From the NCBI RefSeq assembly GCF_012676905.1, contig NZ_CP051428.1:3000001-3064000 (forward strand): DNA of 64,000 nt, written 5' to 3'. A model generated the notes under the pieces. That model was not told the DNA's origin, made no database searches, and worked only from the letters and a program-made list of their open reading frames with translations. Shown in pieces: positions 15,949 to 29,021 of this stretch; the first letter of the stretch is position 1, and the number at the start of each line of letters is the position of its first letter. The translations under genes were made by a program, and so were the position numbers. Source of the DNA: Paenibacillus albicereus (GTDB taxonomy: Bacteria; Bacillota; Bacilli; Paenibacillales; Paenibacillaceae).

Positions 15949-16691
15949 GCTTGGATCAGCTCCTCGATGATGGATTCGATGGCGGCGCGCGGATCGGCCG
16001 CCTGGGTGATCGGGCGTCCGATCACCATGTAGTCCGTGCCGGCGCGCAGCGCGTCCTGCGGCGTCATGATGCGCGTCTGGTCGCCGACGTCGGAGCCGGA
16101 CGGACGGATGCCCGGCGTGACCGTCTGAAAAGACGGGCCGCAGGTATCCTTGACGAGCTGCACTTCATGCGGCGAGGCCACGACGCCGTCCAATCCGGAC
16201 GCGATCGCAAGCAGCGCGTAGCGGGCGACCGCCTCCTCGACCGTGCCGGGGATGCCGATCTCGTCGTTCAGCATCTCCTCGCTCGTGCTCGTCAGCTGCG
16301 TGACGGCGATGACCGTCGGGCGCGGCAGCGCCGGATCGGCGGCGAGCGCTTCCTCGACGCCGTCCATCGCCGCCTCCATCATGTCGCGGCCGCCAGCGGC
16401 ATGGACGTTGAACATGTCGACGCCCAGTTTCGCGATGCTGCCGGCGCCGCCTTTGACGGTGTTGGGGATGTCATGCATCTTCACGTCGAGGAAGACGCGA
16501 TAGCCGCGCTCCTTCAGCTGCCGGACGAAATCCGGCCCGGCGGCGTAAAAGAGCTGCATGCCTACTTTCATGTAACACGGAATGCCTTGGAGCTGCTCCA
16601 GCAGCTTCTCGGCCGAGGCGGCGTCCGGATAGTCGAGCGCCACCATCACCTTGGCTGCCGCCTGCTCGCGGCTCAGGGCCGTTGTGCTCAT
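15945..16691 (-). CDS. pyrF: Orotidine 5'-phosphate decarboxylase
   Basis: A 248-residue TIM-barrel enzyme that decarboxylates OMP to UMP. The catalytic DxKxxD set is D69, K71 and D74 (LDVKMHDIPNT). The phosphate-binding region is TPGIRPSGSDVGDQTR. AAGGAGG precedes the ATG at 16691. The 140-nt gap to carB holds no gene. In B. subtilis pyrK and pyrD lie in that gap; here they are absent. Confidence 0.97.
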   Translation of the reverse strand: MSTTALSREQAAAKVMVALDYPDAASAEKLLEQLQGIPCYMKVGMQLFYAAGPDFVRQLKERGYRVFLDVKMHDIPNTVKGGAGSIAKLGVDMFNVHAAGGRDMMEAAMDGVEEALAADPALPRPTVIAVTQLTSTSEEMLNDEIGIPGTVEEAVARYALLAIASGLDGVVASPHEVQLVKDTCGPSFQTVTPGIRPSGSDVGDQTRIMTPQDALRAGTDYMVIGRPITQAADPRAAIESIIEELIQA

Positions 16692-16831
16692 CGCTTGCTC
16701 CTCCTTCGGGTCTAAACGAGACGATCGATCGGGCATAGAGAAAGGCCATCCGCCGGAGCGCGCCGCCGGCAGCGCCTCGGGAGGCGATGCGGCGGTCGGC
16801 GCGCTGTCGGCGCTGGCCGTGCTTCATCGAA

Positions 16832-20030
<3,199 letters not shown>

Positions 20031-20044
<14 letters not shown>

Positions 20045-21176
20045 ACAGCAGCTCTCCTTTGGACGCTTCCGACAGCTGGGCTTGGCGCGGCTTGGAAGGG
20101 TTAGTGCGGCGATGGGTGCGGATCAGCTCCAGGAATTCGTCGAACAGGTAGCTGGAATCGAACGGCCCCGGGGCCGCCTCCGGATGGTATTGGACCGAGA
20201 AGGCCGGGTAGCGGTCATGCTTCAGGCCTTCGACCGTCTTGTCGTTGTTGTTGATATGCGTCACGGTCAGATCGGTGCCGGCGATGCTGGACTCCGGCAC
20301 GGTGTAGCCGTGGTTCTGGCTCGTGATGTAGCAGCGTCCCGAGGACAGCTCCTTGACCGGATGGTTGCCGCCGCGATGGCCGAACTTGAGCTTCTCCGTG
20401 TCGGCTCCGCAGGCGAGCGCGAACAGCTGGTGGCCGAGGCAGATGCCGAAGATCGGATACTCGCCGAGCAGCTCGCGGATCGTCGCGACCGCATGCGGCA
20501 CGTCCTGCGGGTCCCCGGGGCCGTTGGACAGCTGGATGCCGTCCGGGTTCAGGCGGCGGATCGTCTCCGCGGATGTATCATGCGGCACGACGACGACGTC
20601 GCAGCCGCGCTTGGTCAGCTCGCGCAGGATGCCGGTCTTGGCGCCGTAGTCGATGAGCACGATGCGCTCGCCGAAGCCGGGGCTCGTGAACACCTGCTTC
20701 GTCGACGTGCGGGCGACTTGATCGCGCAGCAGCGGCGTGCCGGTGAGCTGCTCGACGATCGCCTCGACGCGCTCGCTGCCCGTCGTGATGGCGCCGCGCA
20801 TCGTGCCGAAGTGGCGCAGCTTGCGGGTCAGCATGCGCGTGTCGATCTCGCTGATCGCCGGGATGCCGTGCTCCTTGAGCAGCCAGTCGAGCGACACCTG
20901 GGCGCGCCAGTTGCTCGGAATCGGCTCGTGGCGGCGTACGGCGAAGCCGTGGATGAACGGCGCCACCGTCTCGAAATCGTCGCGGGTGATGCCGTAGTTG
21001 CCGATGAGCGGATACGTCATCGTCACGATCTGGCCGCAGTACGACGGATCGGAGAGCACCTCCTGGTAGCCTGTGATGCCTGTATTGAATACGACCTCGC
21101 CGGGCTTGAACGTCTCGGCGCCGAACGACTGGCCCGCAAATACGGTTCCGTCCTCAAGAATCAGTCTTGCTTGCAT
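20031..21176 (-). CDS. carA: Carbamoyl-phosphate synthase small subunit (glutaminase)
   Basis: A 381-residue glutamine amidotransferase subunit that supplies ammonia to CarB. The N-terminal CPSase_sm domain begins [18 protein letters not shown]. The class I glutaminase has its nucleophile Cys in [15 protein letters not shown] and the His/Glu pair in [12 protein letters not shown]. The ATG at 21176 is chosen over the GTG at 21185, because AAGGAG sits 8 nt before the ATG and overlaps the GTG. It lies 12 nt after pyrC. Confidence 0.97.
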
Positions 21177-21188
21177 CCGTATCACTCC

Positions 21189-22487
21189 TTATGCGCTTTG
21201 GTGGGACCAGACGACGCTGCCGGCGACAACGGTGGCTTCCGGCCATCCGTAGAGCTTCCAGCCGCCGAAAGGCGTGTTGCTGCTTTTGGAAAGGAATGCG
21301 GAGGGATCGACCTCGCGCTTCTGCTCCAGCTCGACGACGGTCAGATCCGCCGGAGCTCCGACCTCCAGCCGCCCCGAGTCGAGGCGGAATACGGAAGCAG
21401 GGATTCGGGTCATGCGGTTCAGCAGGAAGCCGAGCGACCATTTGCCCGTACGGACGAATGCGGTGTACAGCAGCGGGAACGCCGTCTCGAAGCCGACGAT
21501 GCCGAACGGCGCGAGCTGCATCCCGCGAGCCTTCTCCTCCGCGCTGTGCGGCGCATGGTCGGTGACGATCATGTCGATCGTACCGTCCTCCAGCCCCTGG
21601 ATGACCGCCTCGACGTCGCGCGGCGTGCGCAGCGGAGGGTTCATCTTCCAATTGGAGTCCATGCCCGGGATGTCCTCGTCGCTCAACACCAGATGATGCG
21701 GACAGACCTCGGCGGTGATTCTCACGCCGACCGACTTGGCCAGGCGGATCAGGCGAACCGACTGCTCGGTGCTCACGTGGCAGACGTGGTAGTGGACGCC
21801 GGTCGCCTCGGCCAGCAGCGCGTCGCGGCCGACATGGATCGCCTCGGACTCGTTCGGGATGCCCTTGATGCCGTTGTCGCGGGCGAACCTTCCCTCGGAG
21901 ACGTACAGCCCTTCGACCAGGCTGTCGTCCTCGCAGTGGGCGATGATCGGCATGTCGAGCGCCTTCGCCAGCTCCATCGCGTCCTTCATCATCTGCGCCC
22001 GCTGCACGCCGACGCCGTCGTCGGTGAAGCCGATCGCGCCGGCCGCTTTCAGCGCCGCGAAGTCGGTCAGCTCGCGTCCGAGCTGGTTTTTGGAGATCGC
22101 CGCGTAAGGCAGCACCTTGACGCCGTTGCCTTGCTCGCGGGCTTTGTCCAGCACGTAGCGCACCGTCTCCGGCGTGTCGATCGACGGCCGCGTGTTCGGC
22201 ATGCAGGCGATCGTCGTGAATCCCCCCGCCGCCGCCGAAGCAGTGCCGGTGACGATATCCTCCTTATGCTCGAAGCCGGGGTCGCGCAGATGCACGTGCA
22301 TGTCGATGAAGCCCGCCGAGACGAGCTTGCCCCGCGCGTCCAGCACGCCCTCGCCCGACGCTTCCGGCGCTTCGCCGCCCTTGATCTCGGCGATCCGTCC
22401 GTCCTCGATGCGGACATGCCTCGTTTCCAGCTCGCCGCTCTCCTCGTTCCAGATCCGTCCGTTCACGATCCATTCTATAGCTGCCAT
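21189..22487 (-). CDS. pyrC: Dihydroorotase
   Basis: A 432-residue zinc amidohydrolase that cyclises carbamoyl aspartate to dihydroorotate. The metal motif is DMHVHLRDPG. The carboxylated-Lys region and later metal-ligand histidines lie in the PIIAHCEDD and HYHVCHVST stretches, and the catalytic Asp is in VTDHAPHS. Type I (long) dihydroorotase. AGGGGA precedes the ATG by about 11 nt. The 84-nt gap to pyrB shows no second PyrR attenuator. Confidence 0.97.
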   Translation of the reverse strand: MAAIEWIVNGRIWNEESGELETRHVRIEDGRIAEIKGGEAPEASGEGVLDARGKLVSAGFIDMHVHLRDPGFEHKEDIVTGTASAAAGGFTTIACMPNTRPSIDTPETVRYVLDKAREQGNGVKVLPYAAISKNQLGRELTDFAALKAAGAIGFTDDGVGVQRAQMMKDAMELAKALDMPIIAHCEDDSLVEGLYVSEGRFARDNGIKGIPNESEAIHVGRDALLAEATGVHYHVCHVSTEQSVRLIRLAKSVGVRITAEVCPHHLVLSDEDIPGMDSNWKMNPPLRTPRDVEAVIQGLEDGTIDMIVTDHAPHSAEEKARGMQLAPFGIVGFETAFPLLYTAFVRTGKWSLGFLLNRMTRIPASVFRLDSGRLEVGAPADLTVVELEQKREVDPSAFLSKSSNTPFGGWKLYGWPEATVVAGSVVWSHQSA

Positions 22488-22571
22488 TGCTTGATCCGTC
22501 CCCTTTCGCGGCGCCTGCTGTCCAGCCTGCCTGCGTCCGTGATGCTTGCTGTCCCTCGCGGCGATCGCCGC

Positions 22572-23474
22572 CTATCCCCGAAGCGCCCGCTCGATGACCG
22601 CCATGCGCACCGGCACGCCGTTCTGCATCTGCGGAAAGATCCTCGACTGCGGATGCTCGACCAGGTCGCCGTCGATCTCGACGTCGCGATTGACCGGCGC
22701 CGGGTGCATGATGATCGCGTGCGGCGCCAGGCGAGCCGCCCGTTCCGCCGTCAGCCCGTACTGCTCGCGGTACTCCTCCGCCGAGCGGATCATGCCGCCC
22801 TCATGCCGCTCCAGCTGCACGCGCAGCATCATGACGACGTCCGCCTGAAGCGCCTCGTCGATGCCGACGTAAGGCACATCCAGCTCGTGCTCCCGCATGT
22901 TGTCCGGAGCGCAGAAGCTGACCTTCGCTCCGAGCTGCTTCAGCCCCCAGTAGTTGGAGCGGGCGACCCGGCTGTGCTTGATGTCGCCGATGATGGAGAC
23001 GCGCAGACCGGCGAGCTGCCCGAATTGCTGCCGCATCGTGTACAGGTCGAGCAGCGCCTGCGTCGGATGCTCGTTGTTGCCGTCTCCAGCGTTGATGAGC
23101 GGCACCTGGATGCGCTCCGCGAGCTCTTGGAGAACGCCGGCCGGCTTGAGGCGGATGATGCCGGCGTCGATGCCCATGGACTCCAGCGTCCGCACGGTGT
23201 CGTAGATCGACTCGCCCTTCTGCACGCTCGATGCCGCCGCCGAGAAGTTCAGCACCTCGGCTCCGAGGCGCTTTTCCGCCACCTCGAAGCTGAACCGGGT
23301 GCGCGTGCTGTTCTCGAAGAACATGTTGGCGACGAACCGACCTGCCAGAACCGGCTGCACCTTCTGCTCCTGCCGCTCCCAGTGCGACGCCCGGGAGAGA
23401 ATCGACTCGATCTCCTCGCGGCCCATCCCCTTGAGGCCGAGCAGGCTGTTTTGCCGCAGCTGCAATGCCGTCAT
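22572..23474 (-). CDS. pyrB: Aspartate carbamoyltransferase catalytic subunit
   Basis: A 300-residue catalytic chain condensing carbamoyl phosphate with aspartate. The carbamoyl-phosphate motif is FFENSTRTRFSFEVAEKRLG and the HPTQALLD motif lies in the middle. The start at 23474 has GGAGG 8 nt upstream; an in-frame ATG farther upstream lies inside pyrR. No pyrI (regulatory chain) is nearby, as is normal for Firmicutes. It begins 1 nt after the pyrR stop. Confidence 0.97.
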   Translation of the reverse strand: MTALQLRQNSLLGLKGMGREEIESILSRASHWERQEQKVQPVLAGRFVANMFFENSTRTRFSFEVAEKRLGAEVLNFSAAASSVQKGESIYDTVRTLESMGIDAGIIRLKPAGVLQELAERIQVPLINAGDGNNEHPTQALLDLYTMRQQFGQLAGLRVSIIGDIKHSRVARSNYWGLKQLGAKVSFCAPDNMREHELDVPYVGIDEALQADVVMMLRVQLERHEGGMIRSAEEYREQYGLTAERAARLAPHAIIMHPAPVNRDVEIDGDLVEHPQSRIFPQMQNGVPVRMAVIERALRG

Positions 23475-23475
23475 G

Positions 23476-24090
<615 letters not shown>

Positions 24091-24119
24091 TTACGGCTCT
24101 TAGCCTCCCTCGGCAGGGC

Positions 24120-24155
24120 AAAAAAAATCTCCCTGCTGAACGCTCAGCAAGGAGA
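24120..24155 (-). terminator. PyrR-controlled attenuator terminator
   Basis: TCTCCTTGCTGA/TCAGCAGGGAGA (12 bp, one G-U pair; loop GCGT) is followed by T8 on the minus strand. It lies 80 nt before pyrR, inside the leader that starts near 24350. Upstream, GTGCCGTC (24287-24294) and GACGGCAC (24169-24176) can pair over a long range and may form part of the competing antiterminator. Confidence 0.9.
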
Positions 24156-24311
24156 GGGAAAGAAGCATGTGCCGTCTTGAAGAAGAGCGAGCGGGCGGAT
24201 CCCGATCCCGCGAGGGCAGGCGCGCGAACGCGCCTATTCCCCGCGCGGAGGCAAGGACTCCGAGCTCGCGGACAAGCTTCTTCGACGACGGCACGTATCA
24301 CGCTACCTTCC

Positions 24312-24327
24312 CAGCCTCTCTGGACTG
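24312..24327 (-). promoter_or_regulatory. PyrR-binding anti-antiterminator loop
   Basis: The minus strand reads CAGTCCAGAGAGGCTG, an exact match to the PyrR-binding loop consensus (ARUCCNGNGAGGYU). It lies about 25-40 nt after the predicted transcription start and about 155 nt before the terminator hairpin. Confidence 0.93.
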
Positions 24328-24356
24328 AGTTAAAGGTACTGCCGTTATCGGTAACG

Positions 24357-24385
24357 ATTATCCCATGCGGGGTCGACGAAGTCAA
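24357..24385 (-). promoter_or_regulatory. Sigma-A promoter of the pyr operon
   Basis: TTGACT (24380-24385) and GATAAT (24357-24362) are separated by 17 nt on the minus strand. It is the only promoter needed for pyrR-B-C-AA-AB-F-E. Initiation would be near 24350, giving a leader of about 310 nt. Confidence 0.88.
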
Positions 24386-24476
24386 CCCTAACCCTGTTCC
24401 TTGGAGATAGTGAATTAATATTCAACTTACTGAATAATAATAACACCTTCTCCGCGAAAGGGCAATCCCCCAGTCA

Positions 24477-24507
24477 ACAAAAAGCCAGCCCGCGTGGCGG
24501 ACTGGCT
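24477..24507 (-). terminator. Terminator after dapL
   Basis: AGCCAGTCCGC/GCGGGCTGGCT (11 bp, one G-U, 3-nt loop; 24483-24507) followed by TTTTTGTTG on the minus strand. It separates dapL from the pyr promoter. Confidence 0.88.
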
Positions 24508-24521
24508 CGTTTGGCTGCATG

Positions 24522-25757
24522 TTAGAGGCTGAGGCCGCGGATGCGCTCCACCGCTTTTTCGGTGTTCTCGCGGCTGCCGAACGCCGTCAGGCGGAAGTAG
24601 CCCTGGCCGCTGCGGCCGAAGCCGACGCCCGGCGTGCCGACGATGTTGGCCTCCGACAACAGCTTGTCGAAGAACGCCCACGAGTCGAGGCCCTTCGGCG
24701 TCTTGAGCCAGATGTACGGCGCGTTGACGCCGCCGAATACATCCAGGCCAAGCGATGCAAGGCCGTCGCGGATGATGCCGGCATTGGTCATGTAGTAGTC
24801 GACGAGGCTGCGGATCTGCTCCTTGCCCTCCGGCGAATAGATCGCTTCGGCGCCGCGCTGGGTCACGTAGGACACGCCGTTGAACTTGGTCGTGTGGCGG
24901 CGGTTCCACAGGTCGTTGATGACGACGGAGTTGCCGTCCTTGTCGAGGCCCTTCAGCTCGCGCGGCACGACGGTGTACGCGCAGCGGACGCCCGTGAAGC
25001 CGGCCGTCTTGGAGAAGCTGCGGAACTCGATCGCGACCTCGCGCGCTCCTTCGACTTCATAGATGCTGTGCGGCACGTCGGCTTCGGTGATGAACGACTC
25101 GTACGCCGAGTCGAACAGGATGAGGCAGCTGTTCTCGCGCGCGTAGTCGACCCATACCTTGAGCTCGTCCTTCGTCAGCGTCATGCCGGTCGGGTTGTTC
25201 GGGTAGCAGAGGTAGATGAGGTCGACCTTGCGGTCCGGCAGCGACGGCTTGAAGCCGTTTTCCGCCGTGCAGTCGAGATAAACGATGTTCTCGTAGCGGC
25301 CCAGCTCGCTGTTGAACGAGCCGGAGCGGCCTGCCATGACGTTGGTGTCCACATAGACCGGATAGACCGGATCCTGCACGGCGACGACGGCATCCTGGCT
25401 GAAAATCTCCTGGATGTTGCCGACGTCGCATTTGGAGCCGTCGCTGACGAAAACTTCGTTGGAGGCGATATCGACGCCGCGCGCCTTGTAGTCGTGCTCG
25501 ATGATCGCATTGATGAGGAAGTCGTAGCCTTGCTCCGGACCGTAGCCGCGGAAGCTGCCCGGCACGGCCAGCTCGTCGACGGCGGCGTGCATCGCCTTGG
25601 TGACGGCTTCCGGCAGGCCGCGCGTCACGTCGCCGATGCCGAGGCTGATGATCTCGGCCTGCGGGTTGTCTTGGATGAACTTCGTGCGCCGCTTGGCGAT
25701 TTCCGAGAACAGGTAGCTGCCCTGGAGGTTCAGGTAGTTCGAATTGATCGATGTCAT
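24522..25757 (-). CDS. dapL: LL-diaminopimelate aminotransferase
   Basis: A 411-residue PLP enzyme of fold type I that makes LL-diaminopimelate directly from tetrahydrodipicolinate, bypassing the acetyl-dependent steps. The PLP lysine is in [15 protein letters not shown]. Family-typical stretches are [12 protein letters not shown], the [12 protein letters not shown] loop and [10 protein letters not shown]. Length equals characterised DapL proteins. AAAGGGGA precedes the ATG at 25757. It is monocistronic. DAP feeds both lysine and peptidoglycan, fitting the cell-wall genes nearby, and later dipicolinate-linked sporulation. Confidence 0.95.
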   Translation of the reverse strand: MTSINSNYLNLQGSYLFSEIAKRRTKFIQDNPQAEIISLGIGDVTRGLPEAVTKAMHAAVDELAVPGSFRGYGPEQGYDFLINAIIEHDYKARGVDIASNEVFVSDGSKCDVGNIQEIFSQDAVVAVQDPVYPVYVDTNVMAGRSGSFNSELGRYENIVYLDCTAENGFKPSLPDRKVDLIYLCYPNNPTGMTLTKDELKVWVDYARENSCLILFDSAYESFITEADVPHSIYEVEGAREVAIEFRSFSKTAGFTGVRCAYTVVPRELKGLDKDGNSVVINDLWNRRHTTKFNGVSYVTQRGAEAIYSPEGKEQIRSLVDYYMTNAGIIRDGLASLGLDVFGGVNAPYIWLKTPKGLDSWAFFDKLLSEANIVGTPGVGFGRSGQGYFRLTAFGSRENTEKAVERIRGLSL

Positions 25758-25882
25758 GGGATCGGATCCCCTTTCGTTGTCATGAATGGACCCGGGAGCG
25801 AGAAGGCGCGCCCGGGTCATGGGGGGTTCGTGCTGGCGCGGCCTCTGTCCGAATGGCCATGGCGCGCGGTTGCAGCCTGTTT

Positions 25883-25911
25883 CAGCATAGCGCAAGGCGC
25901 TTGCCGTGCTA
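25883..25911 (-). promoter_or_regulatory. Possible dapL promoter
   Basis: TTAGCA (25906-25911) and TATGCT (25883-25888) are 17 nt apart on the minus strand. The match is weak at the -35. No lysine riboswitch is visible in the 230-nt gap; the only other structure is a GACCCGGG/CCCGGGTC inverted repeat at 25789-25818. Confidence 0.35.
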
Positions 25912-25987
25912 ATGGAACATTGCGCGAAAAATTTGCATTATTCGCATCGTCCGCCGGACGGAACGCCCTGGCGCGGGTCGGCTGCCA

Positions 25988-26953
25988 TCAGCGGTTGCGC
26001 AAGCTCGTCAGCACATGCTGCATGTCCGCCGGGATCGGCGCCTCGAACTCGAGCCGCTCGCCCGTGCGCGGATGGGTGAAGCCGAGCGCGGCCGCATGGA
26101 GAGCCTGTCCGCCCAACGCGACCGTCTTGTTGCGGCCGTAGACGGGATCGCCCGCGAGCGGATGGCCGATGTACTTGAGATGGACGCGGATCTGATGGGT
26201 CCGTCCCGTCTCCAGCTGCAGCTCGACCAGCGTATAGTCGCCCAGCCGCTCGATGACTTGGAAATGGGTCACCGCATGCTTGCTCCCTTTGGTCGTGACG
26301 GTGAACATCTTGCGGTCCTTGTCGTCCCGTCCGATCGGCGCGTCGATCGTGCCGATGTCGTGATGCAGGTTGTCGTGCACGAGCGCGACATACTTGCGCG
26401 TCACGCTGTGCTCCTTGAGCTGCTCGGCGAGCGATAGGTGGGCCAGGTCGTTCTTGGCGGCCATGAGCAGGCCCGACGTGTCCTTGTCGATGCGGTGCAC
26501 GATGCCGGGCCGGAGCACGCCGTTGATGCCGGACAGGTCGCGGCAATGATGCATGAGCGCGTTGACGACGGTACCGCCGGAGTGCCCCGGGGCCGGATGC
26601 ACGACCATGCCCCGCGGCTTGTTGATGACGATGACGTCGGAGTCCTCATACACGATGTCGAGCGGGATGTCCTCCGGCACGATCGCCGCGTCCTCGGGCT
26701 CCGGCACCGTCACGGCGAGCGAGTCGCCCGCGGCGAGCTTATAGTTCGCCTTGACGGCACGGCCGCCCACCGATGCGGCTCCCGCAGCGATCCAGTCCTG
26801 GACCTGCGTGCGCGAGACCGCGGGATCGGCGAGCTGGTCGGTGATGAACTTGTCGATGCGCTGGCCCGCCTGCTCCGGCGCGACCGTCCATTCGAGCAGC
26901 CGCTCGTCGTCTTGCTCGGCGGCGGCTTCATGATGGCTGTCTTGAAATGTCAT
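25988..26953 (-). CDS. rluD: RluA-family 23S rRNA pseudouridine synthase (RluD/YlyB)
   Basis: A 321-residue enzyme converting uridines to pseudouridine in 23S rRNA. An N-terminal S4 RNA-binding domain (about residues 30-85, GQRIDKFITDQL) precedes the catalytic domain, with the catalytic Asp D156 in HRIDKDTSGLL. The RTHQIRVHL motif is also present. It starts 9 nt after lspA, the classic lspA-ylyB pairing of Firmicutes. Position-specific naming follows YlyB; the exact target uridines are inferred. Confidence 0.93.
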   Translation of the reverse strand: MTFQDSHHEAAAEQDDERLLEWTVAPEQAGQRIDKFITDQLADPAVSRTQVQDWIAAGAASVGGRAVKANYKLAAGDSLAVTVPEPEDAAIVPEDIPLDIVYEDSDVIVINKPRGMVVHPAPGHSGGTVVNALMHHCRDLSGINGVLRPGIVHRIDKDTSGLLMAAKNDLAHLSLAEQLKEHSVTRKYVALVHDNLHHDIGTIDAPIGRDDKDRKMFTVTTKGSKHAVTHFQVIERLGDYTLVELQLETGRTHQIRVHLKYIGHPLAGDPVYGRNKTVALGGQALHAAALGFTHPRTGERLEFEAPIPADMQHVLTSLRNR

Positions 26954-26962
26954 GGGGAAAAA

Positions 26963-27493
26963 TCAGTCCTCTGTATGCAGGATTTCCTTCGGCTGCTCCG
27001 GATCGCGGCCGGCCTTGGCCGCCGCCCGCGCGCGGCGGTCTTCCCGCAGCGTGTCGATGATGATCATGATGACGCCGACCGTAATCGCCGCATCGGCGAT
27101 GTTGAACACCGCGAACGAATAGGAGCCGAAATTGAAGGATAGGAAGTCGACGACATGCCCGTACAGCAGCCGGTCGATGAAATTGCCGAGAGCTCCGCCG
27201 AGTACGAGCCCCAGGGCGGTCAGCAGCCAGACGTTGCCGGAACGGCGCTGCTGGTGGATGTACCAGACGATGCCCGCCGCGACGATCGGCGTGATGATGA
27301 GGAAGAACATCTGCTTTCCCTCCAGCATGCTGAAGGCCGCTCCCGTATTGCGGATGGAAGTGATGATGAAGAAATCTCCGATGACTTTGATCTGCTCGTA
27401 GAGCTCGAGCCGGTTCATGATGATGATCTTGGTGATCTGGTCGAGCAAGATGGCGACCAGCGCCACCACGTATGAATACCCCTTGACCTTCAA
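26963..27493 (-). CDS. lspA: Lipoprotein signal peptidase (signal peptidase II)
   Basis: A 176-residue polytopic aspartic protease that removes lipoprotein signal peptides. It has four transmembrane helices. The catalytic aspartates are D107 (GNFIDRL) and D134 (FNIADAAI). The start is TTG at 27493 with GAGGAGGG 6 nt upstream. The charged C-terminal tail of about 30 residues (DRRARAAAKAGRDPEQPKE) is longer than in B. subtilis. It is co-transcribed with rluD. Confidence 0.95.
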   Translation of the reverse strand: MKVKGYSYVVALVAILLDQITKIIIMNRLELYEQIKVIGDFFIITSIRNTGAAFSMLEGKQMFFLIITPIVAAGIVWYIHQQRRSGNVWLLTALGLVLGGALGNFIDRLLYGHVVDFLSFNFGSYSFAVFNIADAAITVGVIMIIIDTLREDRRARAAAKAGRDPEQPKEILHTED

Positions 27494-27783
27494 GCTTTTC
27501 CCTCCTCGTCCGTCTCATTGTAGCATAACCGTTCCGGGCGGAGCCAGCGCTCGCGGACGGCTCCGGAGCCGGCCTCGCGCCGCTTGGCGGACAGGTTGCG
27601 AGGCTGGCATCCGAGCAAGGTCGGCAAGGGATCGGGAGGGCCTCCACAGGGGTTCGATCTGCATCTTTCGAATCTCCGGCTTCCAGACACCCCCATCTGT
27701 AATCCGGCTGCAAGTCGTCCACACTAACATCAGCAATCCCAGTTCCCTCGCAGCCTGCACGGCTGCCGAAAGGTGTGTGCGAC

Positions 27784-28485
27784 ATGACTCATTCTTCCGC
27801 TTTTATCGGCCGGATGAAGCAAAGACTGCTCCGGCAGCGCGAGGAGCTGATCCGGCGCGACGTGGAGTCCGATCACGACGGCCTGCAGGAGTCGCTGCGC
27901 GACGAGACCGGCGAGCTCAGCACGATCGACAATCATCCCGCCGACGTGGCGACGGAAATGTTCGAGCGCGGCAAGGACATCGCGCTCCAGGAGCAGATGG
28001 ACCTGCACCGCGAGCGGATCGATGCCGCTCTCGCCGCTATCGTGGACGGCAGCTACGGCCGCTGCGCGGCCTGCGGCGAGGTTATTCCGGAGGGACGGCT
28101 GTCGGCTCTTCCCGATACGCTTTACTGCATCCAGCATTCGCCGCGCCAGCATACGTCCCACCGCCGCCCGGCCGAGGAAGCGGTGCTGAACCCGCCGTTC
28201 GGCGATTCCGACCGCGACGGCAAGGACGATCCCGGCTTCGACGGCGAGGATGCCTGGCAGACCGTCGAGCGCTGGGGGACGTCGACATCTCCCGCTATGG
28301 ACGAGGTGCCGGGAGACAGCTATCAGAGCATCGGCATCGAGTCCGAGGAGAACGTCGGATATGTCGAGGACATCGAAAGCTTCCTTGCGACGGACATTAC
28401 CGGCCGCCATGTGACCGTCGTGCGCAACCGGGAGTACAAGCATTACATGGACAGCGGCCAGGGAGAAGAGCTGCCGTCCGACTGA
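27784..28485 (+). CDS. yteA: YteA-family TraR/DksA-type zinc-finger protein
   Basis: A 233-residue cytoplasmic protein. An N-terminal coiled-coil hairpin (residues 8-90, ending with the DNHPADVATEMFERGKDIAL stretch) leads to the zinc finger CAACGEVIPEGRLSALP-DTLYCIQH, that is C-x2-C-x17-C-x2-H. An acidic C-terminal region follows. This layout is the YteA/YocK sporulation-associated branch rather than a true DksA. The ATG at 27784 has AAAGG about 10 nt upstream; an in-frame GTG 9 nt earlier is a poorer choice. It is divergent from lspA and convergent with the DUF5665 gene. Confidence 0.88.
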   Translation: MTHSSAFIGRMKQRLLRQREELIRRDVESDHDGLQESLRDETGELSTIDNHPADVATEMFERGKDIALQEQMDLHRERIDAALAAIVDGSYGRCAACGEVIPEGRLSALPDTLYCIQHSPRQHTSHRRPAEEAVLNPPFGDSDRDGKDDPGFDGEDAWQTVERWGTSTSPAMDEVPGDSYQSIGIESEENVGYVEDIESFLATDITGRHVTVVRNREYKHYMDSGQGEELPSD

Positions 28486-28494
28486 AGCGGCGCC

Positions 28495-28824
28495 TCAATA
28501 CTGCTTGCCCTCCAGCTGGATCTGCACGATGCGCACGAGGTCGGCGATGTAGTCGCCGATGATCGGCAGGTTGAGCTGTCCGAGCGCCTGCAGCAGGTAG
28601 AGGATCGCCGTCGTGAAGAACGCGATGCCGATCGCGTAGCCGACGCCCCGCGAGACGCCCGCGACCAGATTCCGCCGGATCAGCTTCCAGGGCCGGTTGA
28701 GCAGGTCGACGTACTCCGCCATCTGGGACCGCTCCAGATCGGCGGCGATTTTCTCCAGACGGTCTTGAAGCAGGCTGATCCGCTCCTGCTCGCTCGCTTT
28801 GTTCCTCCGATGGTCTTCGCCCAT
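28495..28824 (-). CDS. DUF5665-like small membrane protein
   Basis: A 109-residue protein. Its N-terminal charged half (SEQERISLLQDRLEKIAADLER) is probably a coiled coil. The second half holds one clear hydrophobic segment (GVGYAIGIAFFTTAILYLLQAL) and a short amphipathic end (GDYIADLVRIVQIQLEG). The NRPWKLIRRNLVAGVSRGVG stretch is what I associate with DUF5665. AAGGAGG lies 6 nt before the ATG at 28824. It sits behind the ileS terminator. Function unknown. Confidence 0.8.
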   Translation of the reverse strand: MGEDHRRNKASEQERISLLQDRLEKIAADLERSQMAEYVDLLNRPWKLIRRNLVAGVSRGVGYAIGIAFFTTAILYLLQALGQLNLPIIGDYIADLVRIVQIQLEGKQY

Positions 28825-28913
28825 GCCGTTCCTCCTTCCGCTGCTGCCCGGCCGCTCGGGCCGGCGCATCGTGTCCCGGCTAGTATGTCCCGGAAAAAGC
28901 TGGGGAATTCGCG

Positions 28914-28961
28914 GCAAAAAGGCTCCTCTCTCCCCGTCCGTCCGGGAGAAAGGAGCCTTTT
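28914..28961 (-). terminator. Terminator after ileS
   Basis: GGCTCCTTTCTCCC/GGGAGAGAGGAGCC (14 bp, one G-U; 28921-28934, 28944-28957), followed by T5 on the minus strand. Confidence 0.92.
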
Positions 28962-29021
28962 GTCTGCACGGCCTCAGCGGGCAAGCCGCCTTCGCGTCCG
29001 CTGCGTCCCGCGCGACTCGAC

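Noticed and set aside
22488-22571. A second PyrR attenuator between pyrB and pyrC
   Set aside because: The 84-nt gap has no PyrR loop consensus and no hairpin with a T-run.
25758-25987. A lysine riboswitch or T-box in front of dapL
   Set aside because: The 230-nt gap lacks the T-box AGGGTGG motif and any lysine-aptamer-like set of stems. Only a weak promoter and one GC-rich inverted repeat are seen.
27494-27783. An extra small gene between lspA and yteA
   Set aside because: Short open frames are present on both strands but none has an SD or recognisable product. The region is best read as a divergent promoter region.
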